DNA of 64,000 nucleotides from Micrococcus porci (GCF_020097155.1 NZ_CP083691.1:1-64000); one strand, 5' to 3'. Counted from the first letter of the stretch, positions 1 through 15,433 are shown. The notes: a model not told the origin generated them from the letters alone. A program made the numbers and translations.

Positions 1-18
1 CCACACCCGAAGGTGTGG
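1..18 (-). terminator. Terminator hairpin after the rRNA operon
   Basis: A 7-bp stem (1-7 with 12-18) closes a four-base loop that reads TTCG on the minus strand, the very stable UUCG tetraloop. It lies just beyond the 5S gene in the direction of transcription. The window starts here, so further stem or T-tract sequence may be missing. Confidence 0.7.
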
Positions 19-36
19 GGCCTCAACCCAAAAGAA

Positions 37-156
37 TGTCCGGCGGCGACCTACTCTCCCACAACCTCCCGGCTGCAGTACCATCGGCGCTGTGGGCCTT
101 AGCTTCCGGGTTCGGAATGGAACCGGGCGTTTCCCCCACGCTATGACCGCCGTAAC
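37..156 (-). rRNA. rrf: 5S ribosomal RNA
   Basis: The minus strand reads a 5S rRNA beginning GTTACGGCGG at about 156 and ending near 37, where GCCGCCG closes the terminal helix. The internal loop sequences CGAACCCGGAAG and GGGAGAGTAGGTC are typical of 5S. The length of about 120 nt fits actinobacteria. The ends are estimated from the terminal helix, so an error of a few bases is possible. It is the last gene of the 16S-23S-5S operon. Confidence 0.93.
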
Positions 157-334
157 CCTCACCCCAACCAACACACCAAACCAGCATGCCGTGGGAAACC
201 TAGAGAGCCACAAACAAGACAGTGGCAATATTCACTTGAACAACACCCCCCAACCCTACCACACAGGCAAGACCAGGAAAGCACCGGCTGCAATCAGACA
301 ACCGCACAGTGGACGCGAACACCAAAAATGATGT
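157..334 (-). other. 23S-5S spacer
   Basis: About 180 bases, clearly richer in A and T than the protein-coding DNA of the window, between the 23S and 5S genes. No tRNA or reading frame of note is seen. It is expected to hold the processing stems that free the two rRNAs. Confidence 0.7.
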
Positions 335-5365
<5,031 letters not shown>

Positions 5366-5595
5366 AAATTACAGAACGACGCGGGACCAGCCGGAAATAA
5401 CCGGTCACCACGCCAATTCAATACCTGGCAGACCGTGTGCACATCGCACGGGGGTGCGGGCACAACGGTCAACCAATATGTGTTAAAACAATTGGCATCA
5501 ACAAACTTGGCACACTATTGAGTTCTCAAACAACAGGCGCTTCCGGCCTCCCCACCACGTCATTCCGCGGTGCTTCGCTCCGGAGCAACTTCTCC
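5366..5595 (-). promoter_or_regulatory. rRNA leader with actinobacterial antitermination/processing element
   Basis: The transcribed leader between the most proximal promoter and 16S is AT-richer than the rest of the window. The minus-strand 14-mer GTTGTTTGAGAACT (5521-5534), followed by CAATAGTGTGCCAAG, matches the leader context known from other actinobacterial rRNA operons and recurs in the 16S-23S spacer. It is presumably the boxA-type antitermination region plus one side of the RNase III processing stem. Function is inferred from the family, not shown by the sequence alone. Confidence 0.65.
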
Positions 5596-5624
5596 ATCCT
5601 AGACCATCCGATTCAGACTGTCAA
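5596..5624 (-). promoter_or_regulatory. rRNA promoter P4 (most proximal)
   Basis: On the minus strand a perfect -35 TTGACA (5619-5624) is followed after 17 nt by the -10 TAGGAT (5596-5601). It is the fourth and closest of a tandem series before 16S. Confidence 0.65.
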
Positions 5625-5672
5625 CACCATGTCGGCGTCGATACGCTGTTCTCTGCAGTTCAGGACTTCACA

Positions 5673-5700
5673 ACCTTACCATGTTCACACACCGTGTCAA
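5673..5700 (-). promoter_or_regulatory. rRNA promoter P3
   Basis: On the minus strand -35 TTGACA (5695-5700), a 16-nt spacer, then -10 TAAGGT (5673-5678) within the context TGGTAAGGTT. The same TGGTAAGGT context occurs in P2 and P1. Confidence 0.7.
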
Positions 5701-5748
5701 CTCCGTTCCCGAAGCCGTCAGCAGCCGTTCACCATGGCGGGCCAGTCA

Positions 5749-5776
5749 ACCTTACCACGTTCTCCATCAATGTCAA
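5749..5776 (-). promoter_or_regulatory. rRNA promoter P2
   Basis: On the minus strand -35 TTGACA (5771-5776), a 16-nt spacer, then -10 TAAGGT (5749-5754). It lies 76 bp upstream of the P3 element and has the same TGGTAAGGTT context. Confidence 0.7.
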
Positions 5777-5830
5777 GCCGCTCTGACGAGCACACCCACC
5801 ATCCAACGAAGAACAAGGAAGGACCAGAAG

Positions 5831-5858
5831 ACCTTACCACACGATCCCAGTCAGTCAA
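5831..5858 (-). promoter_or_regulatory. rRNA promoter P1 (most distal)
   Basis: On the minus strand -35 TTGACT (5853-5858), a 16-nt spacer, then -10 TAAGGT (5831-5836), 82 bp upstream of P2. The 5859-6168 stretch beyond it holds no convincing gene or further promoter that I can see. Confidence 0.65.
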
Positions 5859-6168
5859 ACCAGACCATCTTCTCAAGAATACCCACCCCTCAACAGGGAA
5901 TGCATGCCCGGTGAACCGACAACCCAGGACTGCGATCCATGCGCCAGACCCTGAAAGTCATGCTCGGCTACTCACCAGCACCGCCCGGAAAACCCCGAAC
6001 CGCGCCTCAGCACGAGAAAGAACTCTACCCCTACCAGAGGACGAACGCCAAATCGAGGGTCGGGGGGCCGTGTGGAGCGCCGACGTCGGCACGGCAGCCG
6101 CAGGATCTCGCGGATCTCGATCCGCATCCAGGCTGCTCCACGCCGGCCGGCAGCTCCCCGGATGCAGT

Positions 6169-6204
6169 CAGTCGGCACGGTGACCTCGGTCACCGTGCCG
6201 ACTG
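6169..6204 (-). terminator. Terminator hairpin after glgB
   Basis: A perfect 17-bp inverted repeat (6169-6185 with 6188-6204) with a two-base centre lies 32 bp beyond the glgB stop. There is no T-tract, as is usual in this genome. It also shields the rRNA promoter region from glgB read-through. Confidence 0.8.
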
Positions 6205-6235
6205 CTCGTCCTCCGACGTCTTGCCCCTCGCCAGC

Positions 6236-8479
6236 TCAGTCCTCGTCTGGCTGCAGCCAGAGGGTCGTCAGCGGAGGGACGTTCAGCGTGAGGTATGCCG
6301 GCTGCCCCTGCCATTGGCCGTCCTCGGCCTCGATCACCTCGAGCTGGCCGGCCTGCTCACGACGGCCGTCCCCGTGGAAGTCCGTGCTGTCCGTGTCGAG
6401 CACGACCGTCCACTCTCCCGAACTCGGCACCCCCACCCGCAACCCCTGCCTCGTGCCCCCGGAGAGGTTGGTGATGCACAGCAGGGGCGCACCCTCGACG
6501 CCCGCCCCCGGGCGACGCAGGAAGACCAGGGTGTTGCCGTCGGCGTCGCCGCCGTCCACCCAGGTGAAGCCCTGCGGGCTGTGGTCCGCGGACCACAGCG
6601 CCGGCTTGGCCCGGTACAGCGCGTTGAGCTCGCGCACCGTCAGCTGCACGCCGCGGTGGGACTCGTCCCAGGACGCCGCCCAGTCCAGGCCCCGCTCCTC
6701 CGACCACTCCGACGGCTGCCCGTACTCGCCGCCCATGAACAGCAGCTGCTTGCCCGGGTGCGCCCACATGTAGGCGAAGTACGCGCGGAGGGTCGCCAGC
6801 TTCTGCCGGTGGTCGCCCGGGATGCGCGCCAGCAGGGATCCCTTCCCGTGCACCACCTCATCGTGGGACAGCGGCAGCACGTAGTTCTCGGAGTAGGCGT
6901 AGGCCATCGAGAACGTCCACTGGTCGTGGTGCCAGCGCCGATTCACCGGGTCCTCGGACAGGTAGGCGAGGGTGTCGTGCATCCAACCCATGTTCCACTT
7001 CTTGCCGAAGCCGAGCCCGCCCGCGGACACCGGCGCGCTGACCCCGGAGAACGCCGTCGACTCCTCCGCGATCATCAGGATCCCCGGATGCACGCGGTAC
7101 ACCGTGGCGTTCACGTCCTGGAGGAAGGAGATCGCCTCGAGGTCGTGGTTCCCGCCCAGCGCGTTGGGCGTCCACTGGCCGTCCTCGCGCGAGTAGTCCA
7201 GGTAGAGCATCGACGCGACGGCGTCCACGCGGAGGCCGTCCACATGGAACTCGCCCAGCCAGTACAGGGCGTTCGCCACCAGGAAGTTGCGCACCTCCGT
7301 GCGCCCGAAGTTGAACACGTACGTGCCCCAGTCCGGGTGCTCGCCGCGCCGCGGGTCCGGGTGCTCGTACAGGGCCGTGCCGTCGAAGCGGCCCAGCGCC
7401 CACGCGTCCTTGGGGAAGTGCGCCGGCACCCAGTCCACGATCACGCCGATGCCCGCCTCGTGCAGGGCGTTCACCAGATGCTTGAACTCGTCCGGGGAGC
7501 CGAAGCGCGACGTCGGCGCGTAGTAGCCGGTGACCTGGTAGCCCCACGACCCGCCGAACGGGTGCTCCGCCACCGGCAGGAACTCCACGTGCGTGAAGCC
7601 CAGCCACTGCACGTACTCGACCAGCTGCTCCGCCAGGTCCACGTAGGACAGGCCCGGACGCCAGGAGCCCAGGTGGACCTCGTAGATGCTCAGCGGACGC
7701 TCGTGCGGATCCTCCGCGCGTCGGCGCTCCATCCAGTCCCGGTCCGTGAACGCGAACTCGGACTCCATCACCCGCGAGGCCGTCGCCGGCGGCACCTCGG
7801 TCCAGCGGGCCATCGGGTCCGCGTTCTGCTGCCACTGGCCGTCCGCGCCGAGGATCTCGAACTTGTAGGCGGCCCCGTGCTCCACGCCGGGCACCAGCAG
7901 CTCCCACACGCCCGAGGAGCCCAGCGAGCGCATCGCGTGCGTGCGGCCCGTCCAGCCGTTGAAGTCGCCCACCACGCGGACGGCCCGCGCGTTCGGCGCC
8001 CACACGGCGAACGACGTCCCCACGAGCGCGCCGTCGGCGGCACGGCGCACCCGCGCGCCGAGCACCTCCCACAGCCGCTCGTGGCGTCCCTCCCCGATCA
8101 GATGCAGGTCCAGCTCCCCCAGGGTCGGCAGGTGGCGATAGGCGTCGTCGTGCAGCTCCACGACGTCCTCGCCGTCCGCGCCCGGGTACACGACCTCCAG
8201 CCGGTAGTCGCCCGCGGCCACGCCCGCCTTGCGCGGCAGCGCGCCGACGCCCGCGAACACCCCGTCCGCCTCGTGGGCCAGCTCGATCCGCGCGGCGTCG
8301 CCCTCCCGGACCACGGTCACCGCGCGGGCGAACGGCCGCAGGGCACGGTAGGTCACCGCGGCGCCGTCGGGATGGGGGTGGGCCCCCAGCACCGCGTGCG
8401 GGTCGTGGTGGAGGCCCTCGGCGACCGCGGCCAGCACGGCCGGGTCGACGGACTGGGGGGACAGGGTGGGGGAGGTCAT
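6236..8479 (-). CDS. glgB: 1,4-alpha-glucan branching enzyme GlgB
   Basis: This enzyme forms alpha-1,6 branches in glycogen-like alpha-glucan by transferring cut alpha-1,4 chains, in the cytoplasm. The 747-residue protein has two N-terminal beta-sandwich (CBM48-type) modules, the second with the FAVWAPNA and VVGDFNGW motifs, then a GH13 barrel. The nucleophile Asp is about residue 419 in DGLRVDA and the acid/base Glu about residue 472 in MIAEES, the same 53-residue spacing as in E. coli GlgB. The C-terminal beta domain is complete. It follows glgE on the same strand after a 44-bp gap, so the two are probably co-transcribed. Length is normal for the family. Confidence 0.96.
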   Translation of the reverse strand: MTSPTLSPQSVDPAVLAAVAEGLHHDPHAVLGAHPHPDGAAVTYRALRPFARAVTVVREGDAARIELAHEADGVFAGVGALPRKAGVAAGDYRLEVVYPGADGEDVVELHDDAYRHLPTLGELDLHLIGEGRHERLWEVLGARVRRAADGALVGTSFAVWAPNARAVRVVGDFNGWTGRTHAMRSLGSSGVWELLVPGVEHGAAYKFEILGADGQWQQNADPMARWTEVPPATASRVMESEFAFTDRDWMERRRAEDPHERPLSIYEVHLGSWRPGLSYVDLAEQLVEYVQWLGFTHVEFLPVAEHPFGGSWGYQVTGYYAPTSRFGSPDEFKHLVNALHEAGIGVIVDWVPAHFPKDAWALGRFDGTALYEHPDPRRGEHPDWGTYVFNFGRTEVRNFLVANALYWLGEFHVDGLRVDAVASMLYLDYSREDGQWTPNALGGNHDLEAISFLQDVNATVYRVHPGILMIAEESTAFSGVSAPVSAGGLGFGKKWNMGWMHDTLAYLSEDPVNRRWHHDQWTFSMAYAYSENYVLPLSHDEVVHGKGSLLARIPGDHRQKLATLRAYFAYMWAHPGKQLLFMGGEYGQPSEWSEERGLDWAASWDESHRGVQLTVRELNALYRAKPALWSADHSPQGFTWVDGGDADGNTLVFLRRPGAGVEGAPLLCITNLSGGTRQGLRVGVPSSGEWTVVLDTDSTDFHGDGRREQAGQLEVIEAEDGQWQGQPAYLTLNVPPLTTLWLQPDED

Positions 8480-8523
8480 CGGGGGTTCCTGTTCGGGTCT
8501 CAGGGAGGGGTGCGTGCGGCGGC

Positions 8524-10641
8524 TCAGCCGCGGCGCACGACGCGCAGGACGTGGGCGGGCTCGACGGCCGGGTCGAGGCGGACGTAGGGCTGCTCGTCCC
8601 AGCGCCAGCGGGCGCCGGTGAGCAGCTCCTCCACCTCGAAGCGGCCCTCCTCGTCACGGTCCTCGGGGCGCACGCGCAACGCCTCGGCGTCCAGTCGGAG
8701 GGTCGCCTCGGCCACGCGATGCGGATCGCACGCGACGACGACGACCACCGTGTCCTCGGCCGACCCGGCGTCGGTGACAGCCGCGGCGTCGCGGTGGTCG
8801 CCCTCGGGCAGCGCCGAGCGGGTCTTGGAGAAGACCAGGAGCTCGGGGTCCGTGGCGGAGTGGAGCGTGAGGTTCTGCAGGTCCTGCAGGGCCGGGTGCT
8901 CCGCACGGATCCGGTTCAGTCGGGTCAGGTACGGGGCGAGGGAGCGGCCCGCAGCCTCCTCGCCGGCCCAGTCGCGCGGGCGGAACTCGTACTTCTCGTT
9001 GTCGATGTACTCCTCCGCGCCCGGCCGGGCCACGTGCTCGAACAGCTCGAAGCCCGCGTAGACGCCGTAGAGCGGGTTCGAGGTCGCCGCGATCACCGCG
9101 CGCGCCTTGAACGCACCCGGCCCGCCGTGCTGCAGGTAGTCGGTGAGGATGTCCGGGGTGTTCACGAAGAAGTTCGGGCGATAGAAGCCCGCCGTCTCCG
9201 CGGTGATCTCCTCCAGGTACTCCTCCAGCTCCTCCCGGGTGTTCCGCCAGGTGAAGTAGCCGTAGGACTGCTGGAAGCCGACCCGGCCGAGCCCGTGCAT
9301 CATGGCCGGGCGCGTGAACGCCTCCGCCAGGAACACGACCTCAGGCTCCACCGCACGCACCTCGCGGATCAGCCACTCCCAGAACCACAGGGGCTTGGTG
9401 TGCGGGTTGTCCACGCGGAAGATGTGCACGCCACGTCGCACCCAGCCCAGGACCACGTCGAGCACCGCCCTGGCGAGGCCATCGGCGTCGTCGTCGAAGT
9501 TCAGCGGGTAGATGTCCTGGTACTTCTTGGGCGGGTTCTCCGCGTAGGCGATGGACCCGTCCACGCGGTGCGTGAACCACTCCGGGTGCTCCGTGACCCA
9601 CGGGTGGTCCGGGGAGCACTGCAGGGCCAGGTCCAGGGCCAGCTCCATGCCGAGCTCGCGCACGCGCTCCTGGAAGGCGTCGAAGTCCTCGAAGGTGCCC
9701 AGGCCGGGATGGATCGCGTCATGCCCGCCGGCCTCACCGCCGATGGCCCAGGGCGAGCCCGGGTCCTGCGGGCCGGCGGTCAGCGTGTTGTTCGGGCCCT
9801 TGCGGTGCGCGACGCCGATCGGGTGGATCGGGGGCAGGTACACGACCTGGAAGCCCATCGCGGCGACCGCCGGCAGGCGCTCCGCCGCGGTACGGAAGGT
9901 GCCCGAGTGCCACAGGCCGGCGGCCTCGTCGTACCGGGCGCCCTCCGAGCGCGGGAAAAACTCGTACCAGGCGCCCCGGCCGGCCAGCGGACGCTGCACG
10001 TCCAGCGGGTACAGCTCCGAGCTGGTCACCCAACGGCGGACCGGGCGGGCGTCCAGCACGGCGGAGACCTCCGCCGACTGCGTCACGGCGAACCGCTGCA
10101 CGGGCGCCAGCGAGGCGTCCTCGAGGCCGCGGACGGCCTCCTCGAACACCGCGCGGTCGGCCGCGCCGCGCTCGGGGTCCTGCGCTGCCGCGCGGAACAG
10201 CGCCGCCCCCTCGTCCAGCATCAGCTCGACGTCGACCCCGGCCGCCAGCTTCACCGACGCGTTGTGGCGCCATGTGCCCACGGGGTCGTCCCAGCCCTCC
10301 ACCACGAAGTGGTGCACGCCCGGCTCGGAGGGCCGCAGCGTGGCCACCGCCTCGTCCAGTCCCGGACGCCCGGGGCGCATGTGCACCCGCTGCACCTCGG
10401 CACCGTCCGGGCCCAGCAGGCGGACGGTGGCGCGGACGGCGTCGTGCCCCTCGCGGTACACGTTCGCGCGGACGGGGACGTCCTCCCCCACGATCGCCTT
10501 CGCGGGGAAGCGGCCCTCCTCCACCGTCGGCTGGACGTTCGAGACCGGGATGCGACCGGTCAGGGTGGTCCGGCGGACGTCCGGCAGGGCCGGGGCGGGC
10601 GGCGCGGGGTGGGCGGCGGGGCGGGGCTTCGAGGTGCTCAC
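8524..10641 (-). CDS. glgE: Alpha-1,4-glucan:maltose-1-phosphate maltosyltransferase GlgE
   Basis: GlgE extends alpha-1,4-glucan chains using maltose 1-phosphate, releasing phosphate; it is the polymerase of the GlgE pathway. The 705-residue protein has an N-terminal beta-sandwich (from about residue 30, with GRIPVSNV), then a GH13_3 barrel. The catalytic nucleophile lies at about Asp411 in [10 protein letters not shown] and the acid/base at about Glu440 in FLAEAF, the 29-residue spacing of characterised GlgE. The substrate motifs YLPPIHPIG and GTFEDFDAF are present. Partner genes treS and pep2, often beside glgE, are absent here: the next gene upstream is rlmB. Maltose 1-phosphate may instead come from a GlgC-GlgM route; glgC is at 58.7 kb. 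Confidence 0.95.
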   Translation of the reverse strand: MSTSKPRPAAHPAPPAPALPDVRRTTLTGRIPVSNVQPTVEEGRFPAKAIVGEDVPVRANVYREGHDAVRATVRLLGPDGAEVQRVHMRPGRPGLDEAVATLRPSEPGVHHFVVEGWDDPVGTWRHNASVKLAAGVDVELMLDEGAALFRAAAQDPERGAADRAVFEEAVRGLEDASLAPVQRFAVTQSAEVSAVLDARPVRRWVTSSELYPLDVQRPLAGRGAWYEFFPRSEGARYDEAAGLWHSGTFRTAAERLPAVAAMGFQVVYLPPIHPIGVAHRKGPNNTLTAGPQDPGSPWAIGGEAGGHDAIHPGLGTFEDFDAFQERVRELGMELALDLALQCSPDHPWVTEHPEWFTHRVDGSIAYAENPPKKYQDIYPLNFDDDADGLARAVLDVVLGWVRRGVHIFRVDNPHTKPLWFWEWLIREVRAVEPEVVFLAEAFTRPAMMHGLGRVGFQQSYGYFTWRNTREELEEYLEEITAETAGFYRPNFFVNTPDILTDYLQHGGPGAFKARAVIAATSNPLYGVYAGFELFEHVARPGAEEYIDNEKYEFRPRDWAGEEAAGRSLAPYLTRLNRIRAEHPALQDLQNLTLHSATDPELLVFSKTRSALPEGDHRDAAAVTDAGSAEDTVVVVVACDPHRVAEATLRLDAEALRVRPEDRDEEGRFEVEELLTGARWRWDEQPYVRLDPAVEPAHVLRVVRRG

Positions 10642-10690
10642 CGTTCCGACGCTACCGCCCCGCGCCCGGGGACTGAATGCCTGGCCGGTC

Positions 10691-11704
10691 TCAGGAGGCG
10701 ACGGGGCGTCCCCCGGCGCGGCCGACAGCGATCTCGTACAGGGAGATGCCCACGGCCATGGACGCGTTGAGCGACTCCATCTCCGACTGGATCGGGATCG
10801 ACACGATCTGCTGGCAGTGTTCCCGCACCATCCGCGACAGCCCCTTGCCCTCGGCGCCGACGACCAGGACCAGCGGCTCCGTGGCCAGGGCGAGGCCGGG
10901 CAGGGAGACGTCCCCGCCGCCGTCGAGCCCCAGGACGAAGTAGCCCATCCGGTGCAGCTCCACCAGCGTGGTGTTGAGATTGCCGGCCTGGGCCACCGGC
11001 ACGCGCGCCGCGGCGCCGGCCGAGGTGCGCCACGCCGTGGCCGTCACGCCCACGGAGCGCCGCTCCGGGACGATCACGCCGTCCGCGTCGAACGCGGACG
11101 CCGAGCGGATGATGGCGCCCAGGTTGCGGGGATCCGTGATCCCGTCCAGGGCGATGAGCAGCGGCGGGGTGCGCAGGTGGCCCTTCTCCTGGGCCTCCAT
11201 GGCCTCGCGGCCCAGCGTCAGGGCGTCCGCGTACTGGTACGGCGGGATCTGCAGCACGAGGCCCTGGTGCACCGCCTCGCCGGACATGCGGTCCAGCTCC
11301 GGGCGCGTGTTCTCCATGACCGGCACCTTGTTCTCCGCGCAGAGCCGCAGGGCCTCCTTGACGCGGTCGTCCACCTCGATGCGGGTGGCCACGTGCAGGG
11401 CCTTCGCCGGGATGCCCGCCCGCAGCGCCTCCACCACGGGGTTGCGACCGGAGACGGTCTCGTCCGTGAGCTTCACGCGGCCGCGGACCTGGTCGCGGAC
11501 CGGGACGCGGCCGCCACCGTGCTTGGCCGCGGAGCGCTCGGCCAGCTGCTTGGCGCGGTGGGCCTTGTGGTAGACGCGGTCCTCGGCCTTCGGGGTGGGG
11601 CCCCTGCCCTCGAGCGCCTTGCGGCCGTGGCCGCCGGTGCCCTTCTGGGGGCCCTTCTTGCCCTTGGGGGCGCGGGATCCGCCGGAGCGGGGTGCGGTGG
11701 ACAT
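10691..11704 (-). CDS. rlmB: TrmH/SpoU-family 23S rRNA 2'-O-methyltransferase (RlmB type)
   Basis: A SPOUT methyltransferase that probably methylates the ribose of a G in domain V of 23S rRNA using S-adenosylmethionine. The 337 residues comprise a basic, disordered extension (about 1-75, rich in K, G and R), a substrate-binding domain starting at VSGRNPVVEAL, and the trefoil-knot domain with its three motifs: DGITDPRNLGAIIRSA, VGAEGKGLS and IPIQSEMESLNAS. A CAGGAG ribosome-binding site precedes the ATG. It sits downstream of cysS, as in Mycobacterium. A minus-strand TAGACT hexamer (11765-11770) between the two genes could be its -10 box. Confidence 0.92.
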   Translation of the reverse strand: MSTAPRSGGSRAPKGKKGPQKGTGGHGRKALEGRGPTPKAEDRVYHKAHRAKQLAERSAAKHGGGRVPVRDQVRGRVKLTDETVSGRNPVVEALRAGIPAKALHVATRIEVDDRVKEALRLCAENKVPVMENTRPELDRMSGEAVHQGLVLQIPPYQYADALTLGREAMEAQEKGHLRTPPLLIALDGITDPRNLGAIIRSASAFDADGVIVPERRSVGVTATAWRTSAGAAARVPVAQAGNLNTTLVELHRMGYFVLGLDGGGDVSLPGLALATEPLVLVVGAEGKGLSRMVREHCQQIVSIPIQSEMESLNASMAVGISLYEIAVGRAGGRPVAS

Positions 11705-11799
11705 GGTCGGACTCCTGGAGTGCCGGGGACGGGTGGGCGGCGCTCGGACGCCGGATCGCCCCCAAGTCTAGGCGGCGCGCCCGGCACCCCACCGGGCGC

Positions 11800-13254
11800 T
11801 CAGCCCGCCAGGTGCCAGGTGGCGCCCTGGGCGCCGTCCTCCACCACGACGCCGGCCGCGGCCAGGGCGTCCCGGATCCGGTCCGCAGTGGCCCAGTCCT
11901 TGTCCGCGCGGGCCTGGGCGCGGGCCTCGATCTGGGAGCGCACGAGCGAGTCCAGGGCCGCGGCCTCGGGTCCCGAGCCGCCGGCAGAGGCCTCGGGCAC
12001 GTCGTCGAGGCCGAGGACGGCCGTCATGGCGGCGACCTCGGCCAGGCGGGCCCGGGCTGCGGCGTCGTCGCCGGCCGCGAGCGCGGAGTTGCCGGCGCGG
12101 ACCGCCTCGTGGAGCACCGCGAGCGCCTGCGGGACGGCGAGGTCGTCCTCCATGGCGGCGCGGAACGCGGCGGGGACGTGCTCGGCGAGCGGGGCGGTGA
12201 GCTCCGGGGCGCCGAGGGCGGCGGCGGCGCGCTGCACGAAGTTCTCGATGCGCTCCACCGCGGCCTCGGCCTCCTCCAGGGCACCGGGACGATAGTCCAG
12301 CTGGGAGCGGTAGTGGGCCTGGCCCAGGAAGTAGCGCACGGCCTTGGGCCGGGCCATGGCCAGCATCTCCTGGGGGGAGATCGTGTTGCCCACGGACTTG
12401 GACATCTTCTCGCCCTGATAGGTGACCAGGCCGTTGTGCAGCCAGAACCGGGCGAAGGGGTCGCCGGCCGCCGCGGACTGGGCCAGCTCGTTCTCGTGGT
12501 GCGGGAAGCGCAGGTCCAGGCCGCCGCCGTGGACGTCGAACTCCCCGCCGAGGTACTTCGTGGACATGGCGGAGCACTCCAGGTGCCAGCCGGGGCGGCC
12601 CGCGCCCCACGGGGAGCTCCAGACGGCGGTCACCGGCTCACCCTCCTTGGCACCCTTCCAGAGGGCGAAGTCGCGGGGGTCCCGCTTGCCGCGGGGGTCG
12701 GCGTCCGGGGCGTCCTGCATGTCCTCGACGCGCTGCCGGGTCAGCTCGCCGTAGCGGTCCCACGAGCGGACGTCGAAGTACACGTCCCCCGAGCCGTCGG
12801 CGGCCGGGTACGCGTGGCCGCGCTCGATGAGCCGCTCGATCAGGGCGAGCATCTCCGGGACGTGGCCCGTGGCGCGCGGCTCGTAGGTGGGGCGGCGGAC
12901 GCCGAGGGCGAGGTAGGCGGCATCGAACGCGTTCTCGAACCGGAAGGCCAGCGCCCACCACGGCTCGTCGGCCGGGTACATCTCGGAGGGCTCGAAGCCC
13001 GGCTCCTGCGAGGCGGCGGAGCGGTCGAGGATCTTGTCGTCGATGTCCGTGACGTTGCGCACCGAGGTGACGCGCAGGCCCGTGGCCTCGAGCCAGCGGA
13101 TCAGGACGTCGAAGACGATGGCGCTGCGCACGTGGCCCACGTGCGGCATGCCCTGCACCGTGGCGCCGCAGTAGTACACCGACGCCTGGCCGGGCACGAG
13201 CGGGACGAAGTCCCGGATCTCGGCGGAGCGGGTGTCGTAGAAGCGCTGGGCCAT
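11800..13254 (-). CDS. cysS: Cysteinyl-tRNA synthetase
   Basis: Class I aminoacyl-tRNA synthetase that charges tRNA-Cys. The 484-residue protein shows the zinc/substrate Cys in YYCGATVQG, a HIGH-type motif as HVGH, a second metal-site Cys in HLECSAMS, the HHENE motif and KMSKSVGNT. The DALR-type anticodon-binding region lies at the C-terminus. The length is close to other actinobacterial CysS. It lies in the conserved order rlmB-cysS-ispDF-carD (all minus strand). Because mycothiol-making actinobacteria also have the paralogue MshC, confusion is conceivable, but the full-length C-terminal domain and gene context favour CysS. Confidence 0.95.
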   Translation of the reverse strand: MAQRFYDTRSAEIRDFVPLVPGQASVYYCGATVQGMPHVGHVRSAIVFDVLIRWLEATGLRVTSVRNVTDIDDKILDRSAASQEPGFEPSEMYPADEPWWALAFRFENAFDAAYLALGVRRPTYEPRATGHVPEMLALIERLIERGHAYPAADGSGDVYFDVRSWDRYGELTRQRVEDMQDAPDADPRGKRDPRDFALWKGAKEGEPVTAVWSSPWGAGRPGWHLECSAMSTKYLGGEFDVHGGGLDLRFPHHENELAQSAAAGDPFARFWLHNGLVTYQGEKMSKSVGNTISPQEMLAMARPKAVRYFLGQAHYRSQLDYRPGALEEAEAAVERIENFVQRAAAALGAPELTAPLAEHVPAAFRAAMEDDLAVPQALAVLHEAVRAGNSALAAGDDAAARARLAEVAAMTAVLGLDDVPEASAGGSGPEAAALDSLVRSQIEARAQARADKDWATADRIRDALAAAGVVVEDGAQGATWHLAG

Positions 13255-13321
13255 GGCGGCGCGGGTCCTTCCGGAGGGCGGTCTGCGGGTCGGACCCAGC
13301 CTAGTGGGCGCCCCGTGCCGC

Positions 13322-14626
13322 TCAGGCAGCCGGGACGACGAGCGCCGTGGCCAGCCCCACCAGCCCCTCGCCGGCGCCGATGAAGCCGAGCCCGTCCGTC
13401 GTCGCCGCGGAGACGGCCACGGGGGCCCCGCCCAGGGCCGCGGACATCGCCGCCTCCATCTCCGCCCGGCGGGTGCCGACCTTCGGGCGGGGCGCCACGA
13501 CCTGCACCGCCACGGACCCGATGCGGCACCCGGCCTCCGTCACCAGGCGCAGCACCTCGGCGAGCATCGCGGCGCCCGACGCCCCGCGCATCTCCCAGCG
13601 GTCCACGCCGAACACCGCGCCCAGGTCGCCCAGCCCGGCCGCGGAGAGCAGCGCGTTGCAGGCCGCGTGCGCCGCGACGTCCCCGTCGGAGGTGGCGGCC
13701 ACCCCGTTCTGGCCCGGCCACTCGACGCAGCCGAGCCACAGCGGGCGGGGGGCGTCGTCGGGGGCCCAGCGGTGGACGTCCGTGCCGATGCCGGTGCGGG
13801 GCAGTGGCGGCGCCGCCGGGACGGCGGCGGGAGAGGGGGTGCCGGGACCAGACTGGGCGTCACGGACGGCGAGGATCCGCGCGGCGGCCTCGAGGTCCGC
13901 CGGGGAGGTCACCTTGAAGGCCCGCTCGTCCCCCGGGACCACGACGACGGCGTGCCCGGCGGCCTCCATGGCCATCGCGTCGTCCGTCAGCGCCGCGGCG
14001 TCCGCGGCCGGGTCCGCCTGGGCGGCGGCGTGCGCGGCCAGCAGGACGTCCAGGTCGAACCCCTGCGGGGTCTGCACGGCGCGCAGGGCGGACCGCGCGG
14101 GCGTGGCGACGACGACCTCCCGCCCGTCCGCGCCCGTCACCTCCTTGACGGTGTCCGTCAGGGGCAGACCCGGGACGGCGGCGACCTCGCCCGACACGAG
14201 GGCTCCGGCCACGGCCTCGAAGACCGCGGGCGGGGTGAAGGCGCGGGCCGCGTCGTGCACCAGGACATGCCGGACGCCCTGCCCGGCCGGGTGGCCGCGG
14301 TCGGCGAGCGCCGCGTCCGCGGCGGCCAGGCCGGCGCGCACCGAGTCGGCCCGCTCCACACCGCCGGGCACGCACGTCACGGGCGCGCCCACCGCGGTCT
14401 CGTGGCGGGCGACGACGTCCGCGACGGCCCGCGCGTGATCGGCCGCCGGCGGAACGAGGACCACGAGCGCGTCCAGGCCGAGGCCGGTGGCGCGCGCGGC
14501 GGCGACGGACTCGAGGCAGTGGTCCAGGAGCGGACGTCCGTCGGTCAGCGGGGCGAGGGCCTTGGGGACACCCGCGCCGAGGCGGGTTCCGGAGCCGGCG
14601 GCGGCGATCACGAGCGCGGTGGGCAT
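13322..14626 (-). CDS. ispDF: Bifunctional IspD-IspF of the MEP isoprenoid pathway
   Basis: One 434-residue protein carries two steps of isoprenoid precursor synthesis. Residues 1 to about 240 are IspD (MEP cytidylyltransferase), with the nucleotide loop [17 protein letters not shown]. Residues about 275-434 are IspF (MECDP synthase), with the metal ligands in GTDVHRW and the GDVAAHA segment. A linker of about 30 residues rich in Pro and Ala joins them. In Mycobacterium the two are separate neighbouring genes. A minus-strand TAGGAT hexamer (14633-14638) starts 7 bases before the ATG, so the mRNA is probably leaderless. The 126-bp gap to carD holds nothing clear. Confidence 0.95.
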   Translation of the reverse strand: MPTALVIAAAGSGTRLGAGVPKALAPLTDGRPLLDHCLESVAAARATGLGLDALVVLVPPAADHARAVADVVARHETAVGAPVTCVPGGVERADSVRAGLAAADAALADRGHPAGQGVRHVLVHDAARAFTPPAVFEAVAGALVSGEVAAVPGLPLTDTVKEVTGADGREVVVATPARSALRAVQTPQGFDLDVLLAAHAAAQADPAADAAALTDDAMAMEAAGHAVVVVPGDERAFKVTSPADLEAAARILAVRDAQSGPGTPSPAAVPAAPPLPRTGIGTDVHRWAPDDAPRPLWLGCVEWPGQNGVAATSDGDVAAHAACNALLSAAGLGDLGAVFGVDRWEMRGASGAAMLAEVLRLVTEAGCRIGSVAVQVVAPRPKVGTRRAEMEAAMSAALGGAPVAVSAATTDGLGFIGAGEGLVGLATALVVPAA

Positions 14627-14752
14627 GCGCCCATCCTAGGAAGGCGCGGCGGACGCCTCCCGGAGGAACGGGGACGGCGCGCCGACCGCTCCGGGTGGGG
14701 AAGCGGACGGCGCGCCGTCGACGTCGCCGGGCGTCATGCCCGGGCGGGTGGG

Positions 14753-15235
14753 TCAGCCCTCGAGGACCTTGTCCAGCATGCCCTCGGCCTCCTCCTCGGA
14801 GACCTTCTTGGCCAGCGCCAGCTCGGAGACGAGCACCTGGCGGGCCTTGGAGAGCATGCGCTTCTCCCCCGCCGACAGGCCGCGATCGTGGTCCCGGCGC
14901 CACAGGTCACGCACGACCTCGGACACCTTGTTGACGTCGCCGCTGGCGAGCTTCTCCAGGTTCGCCTTGTAGCGGCGCGACCAGTTGGTGGGCTCCTCCA
15001 CATGCTCGGCCTGCAGCACCTCGACGACGTGCTCGAGGCCCTTGTCGTCCACGACGTCCCGCACGCCGACCAGGTCCACGTTCTCCGCGGGGACCTCGAT
15101 GGTCAGGTCGCCCTGCGCCACCTTGAGCTTGAGGTACATCTTCTCTTCGCCCTTGATGGTGCGCGTCTTGATCTCCTCGATCCGCGCCGCACCATGGTGG
15201 GGATAGACGACGGTCTCTCCGACCTCGAAAACCAT
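14753..15235 (-). CDS. carD: CarD-family RNA polymerase-binding transcription regulator
   Basis: CarD binds the RNA polymerase beta subunit and upstream fork DNA and stabilises open complexes, notably at rRNA promoters. The 160-residue protein starts at an ATG behind a good site (GGAAAGGGG). It has the N-terminal Tudor-like RNAP interaction domain ([15 protein letters not shown]) and a helical DNA-binding C-terminal domain, including the conserved Trp in [11 protein letters not shown] longer in-frame reading exists upstream but is not supported by a start signal. It lies upstream of ispDF and divergent from a lipoprotein gene, as in Mycobacterium. Confidence 0.96.
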   Translation of the reverse strand: MVFEVGETVVYPHHGAARIEEIKTRTIKGEEKMYLKLKVAQGDLTIEVPAENVDLVGVRDVVDDKGLEHVVEVLQAEHVEEPTNWSRRYKANLEKLASGDVNKVSEVVRDLWRRDHDRGLSAGEKRMLSKARQVLVSELALAKKVSEEEAEGMLDKVLEG

Positions 15236-15261
15236 ATGAAATGCCCCTTTCCTGTCGGTCG

Positions 15262-15267
15262 ATTCTA
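15262..15267 (-). promoter_or_regulatory. Candidate -10 element of carD
   Basis: The minus strand reads TAGAAT, a strong -10 hexamer, 27 bases before the carD ATG. The expected -35 position is GC-rich and does not match TTGACA. It gives a short leader that includes the ribosome-binding site. Confidence 0.55.
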
Positions 15268-15433
15268 CCACGGAGACGCGAAACACCCCGCGGGTGTCCG
15301 GCATCCCACCGGGCCGATGTGATAGTGCACGAGGCCGTCGCGAACGGCGGCCGGGGCGGCGCCATGCGGTAGCCTGAGGCTGATCGCCCCCGTGTGGGGC
15401 CGACCTCCGCCACCGCACCTGTAGGAGAACCTC

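Noticed and set aside
5939..8587. A long plus-strand open frame of about 880 codons opposite glgB
   Set aside because: High GC content keeps antisense frames open. Its translation is His/Arg/Val-rich without any domain, while the minus strand encodes clear GlgB.
8551..12295. Long plus-strand frames opposite glgE, rlmB and cysS
   Set aside because: Low-complexity antisense shadows of well-recognised genes.
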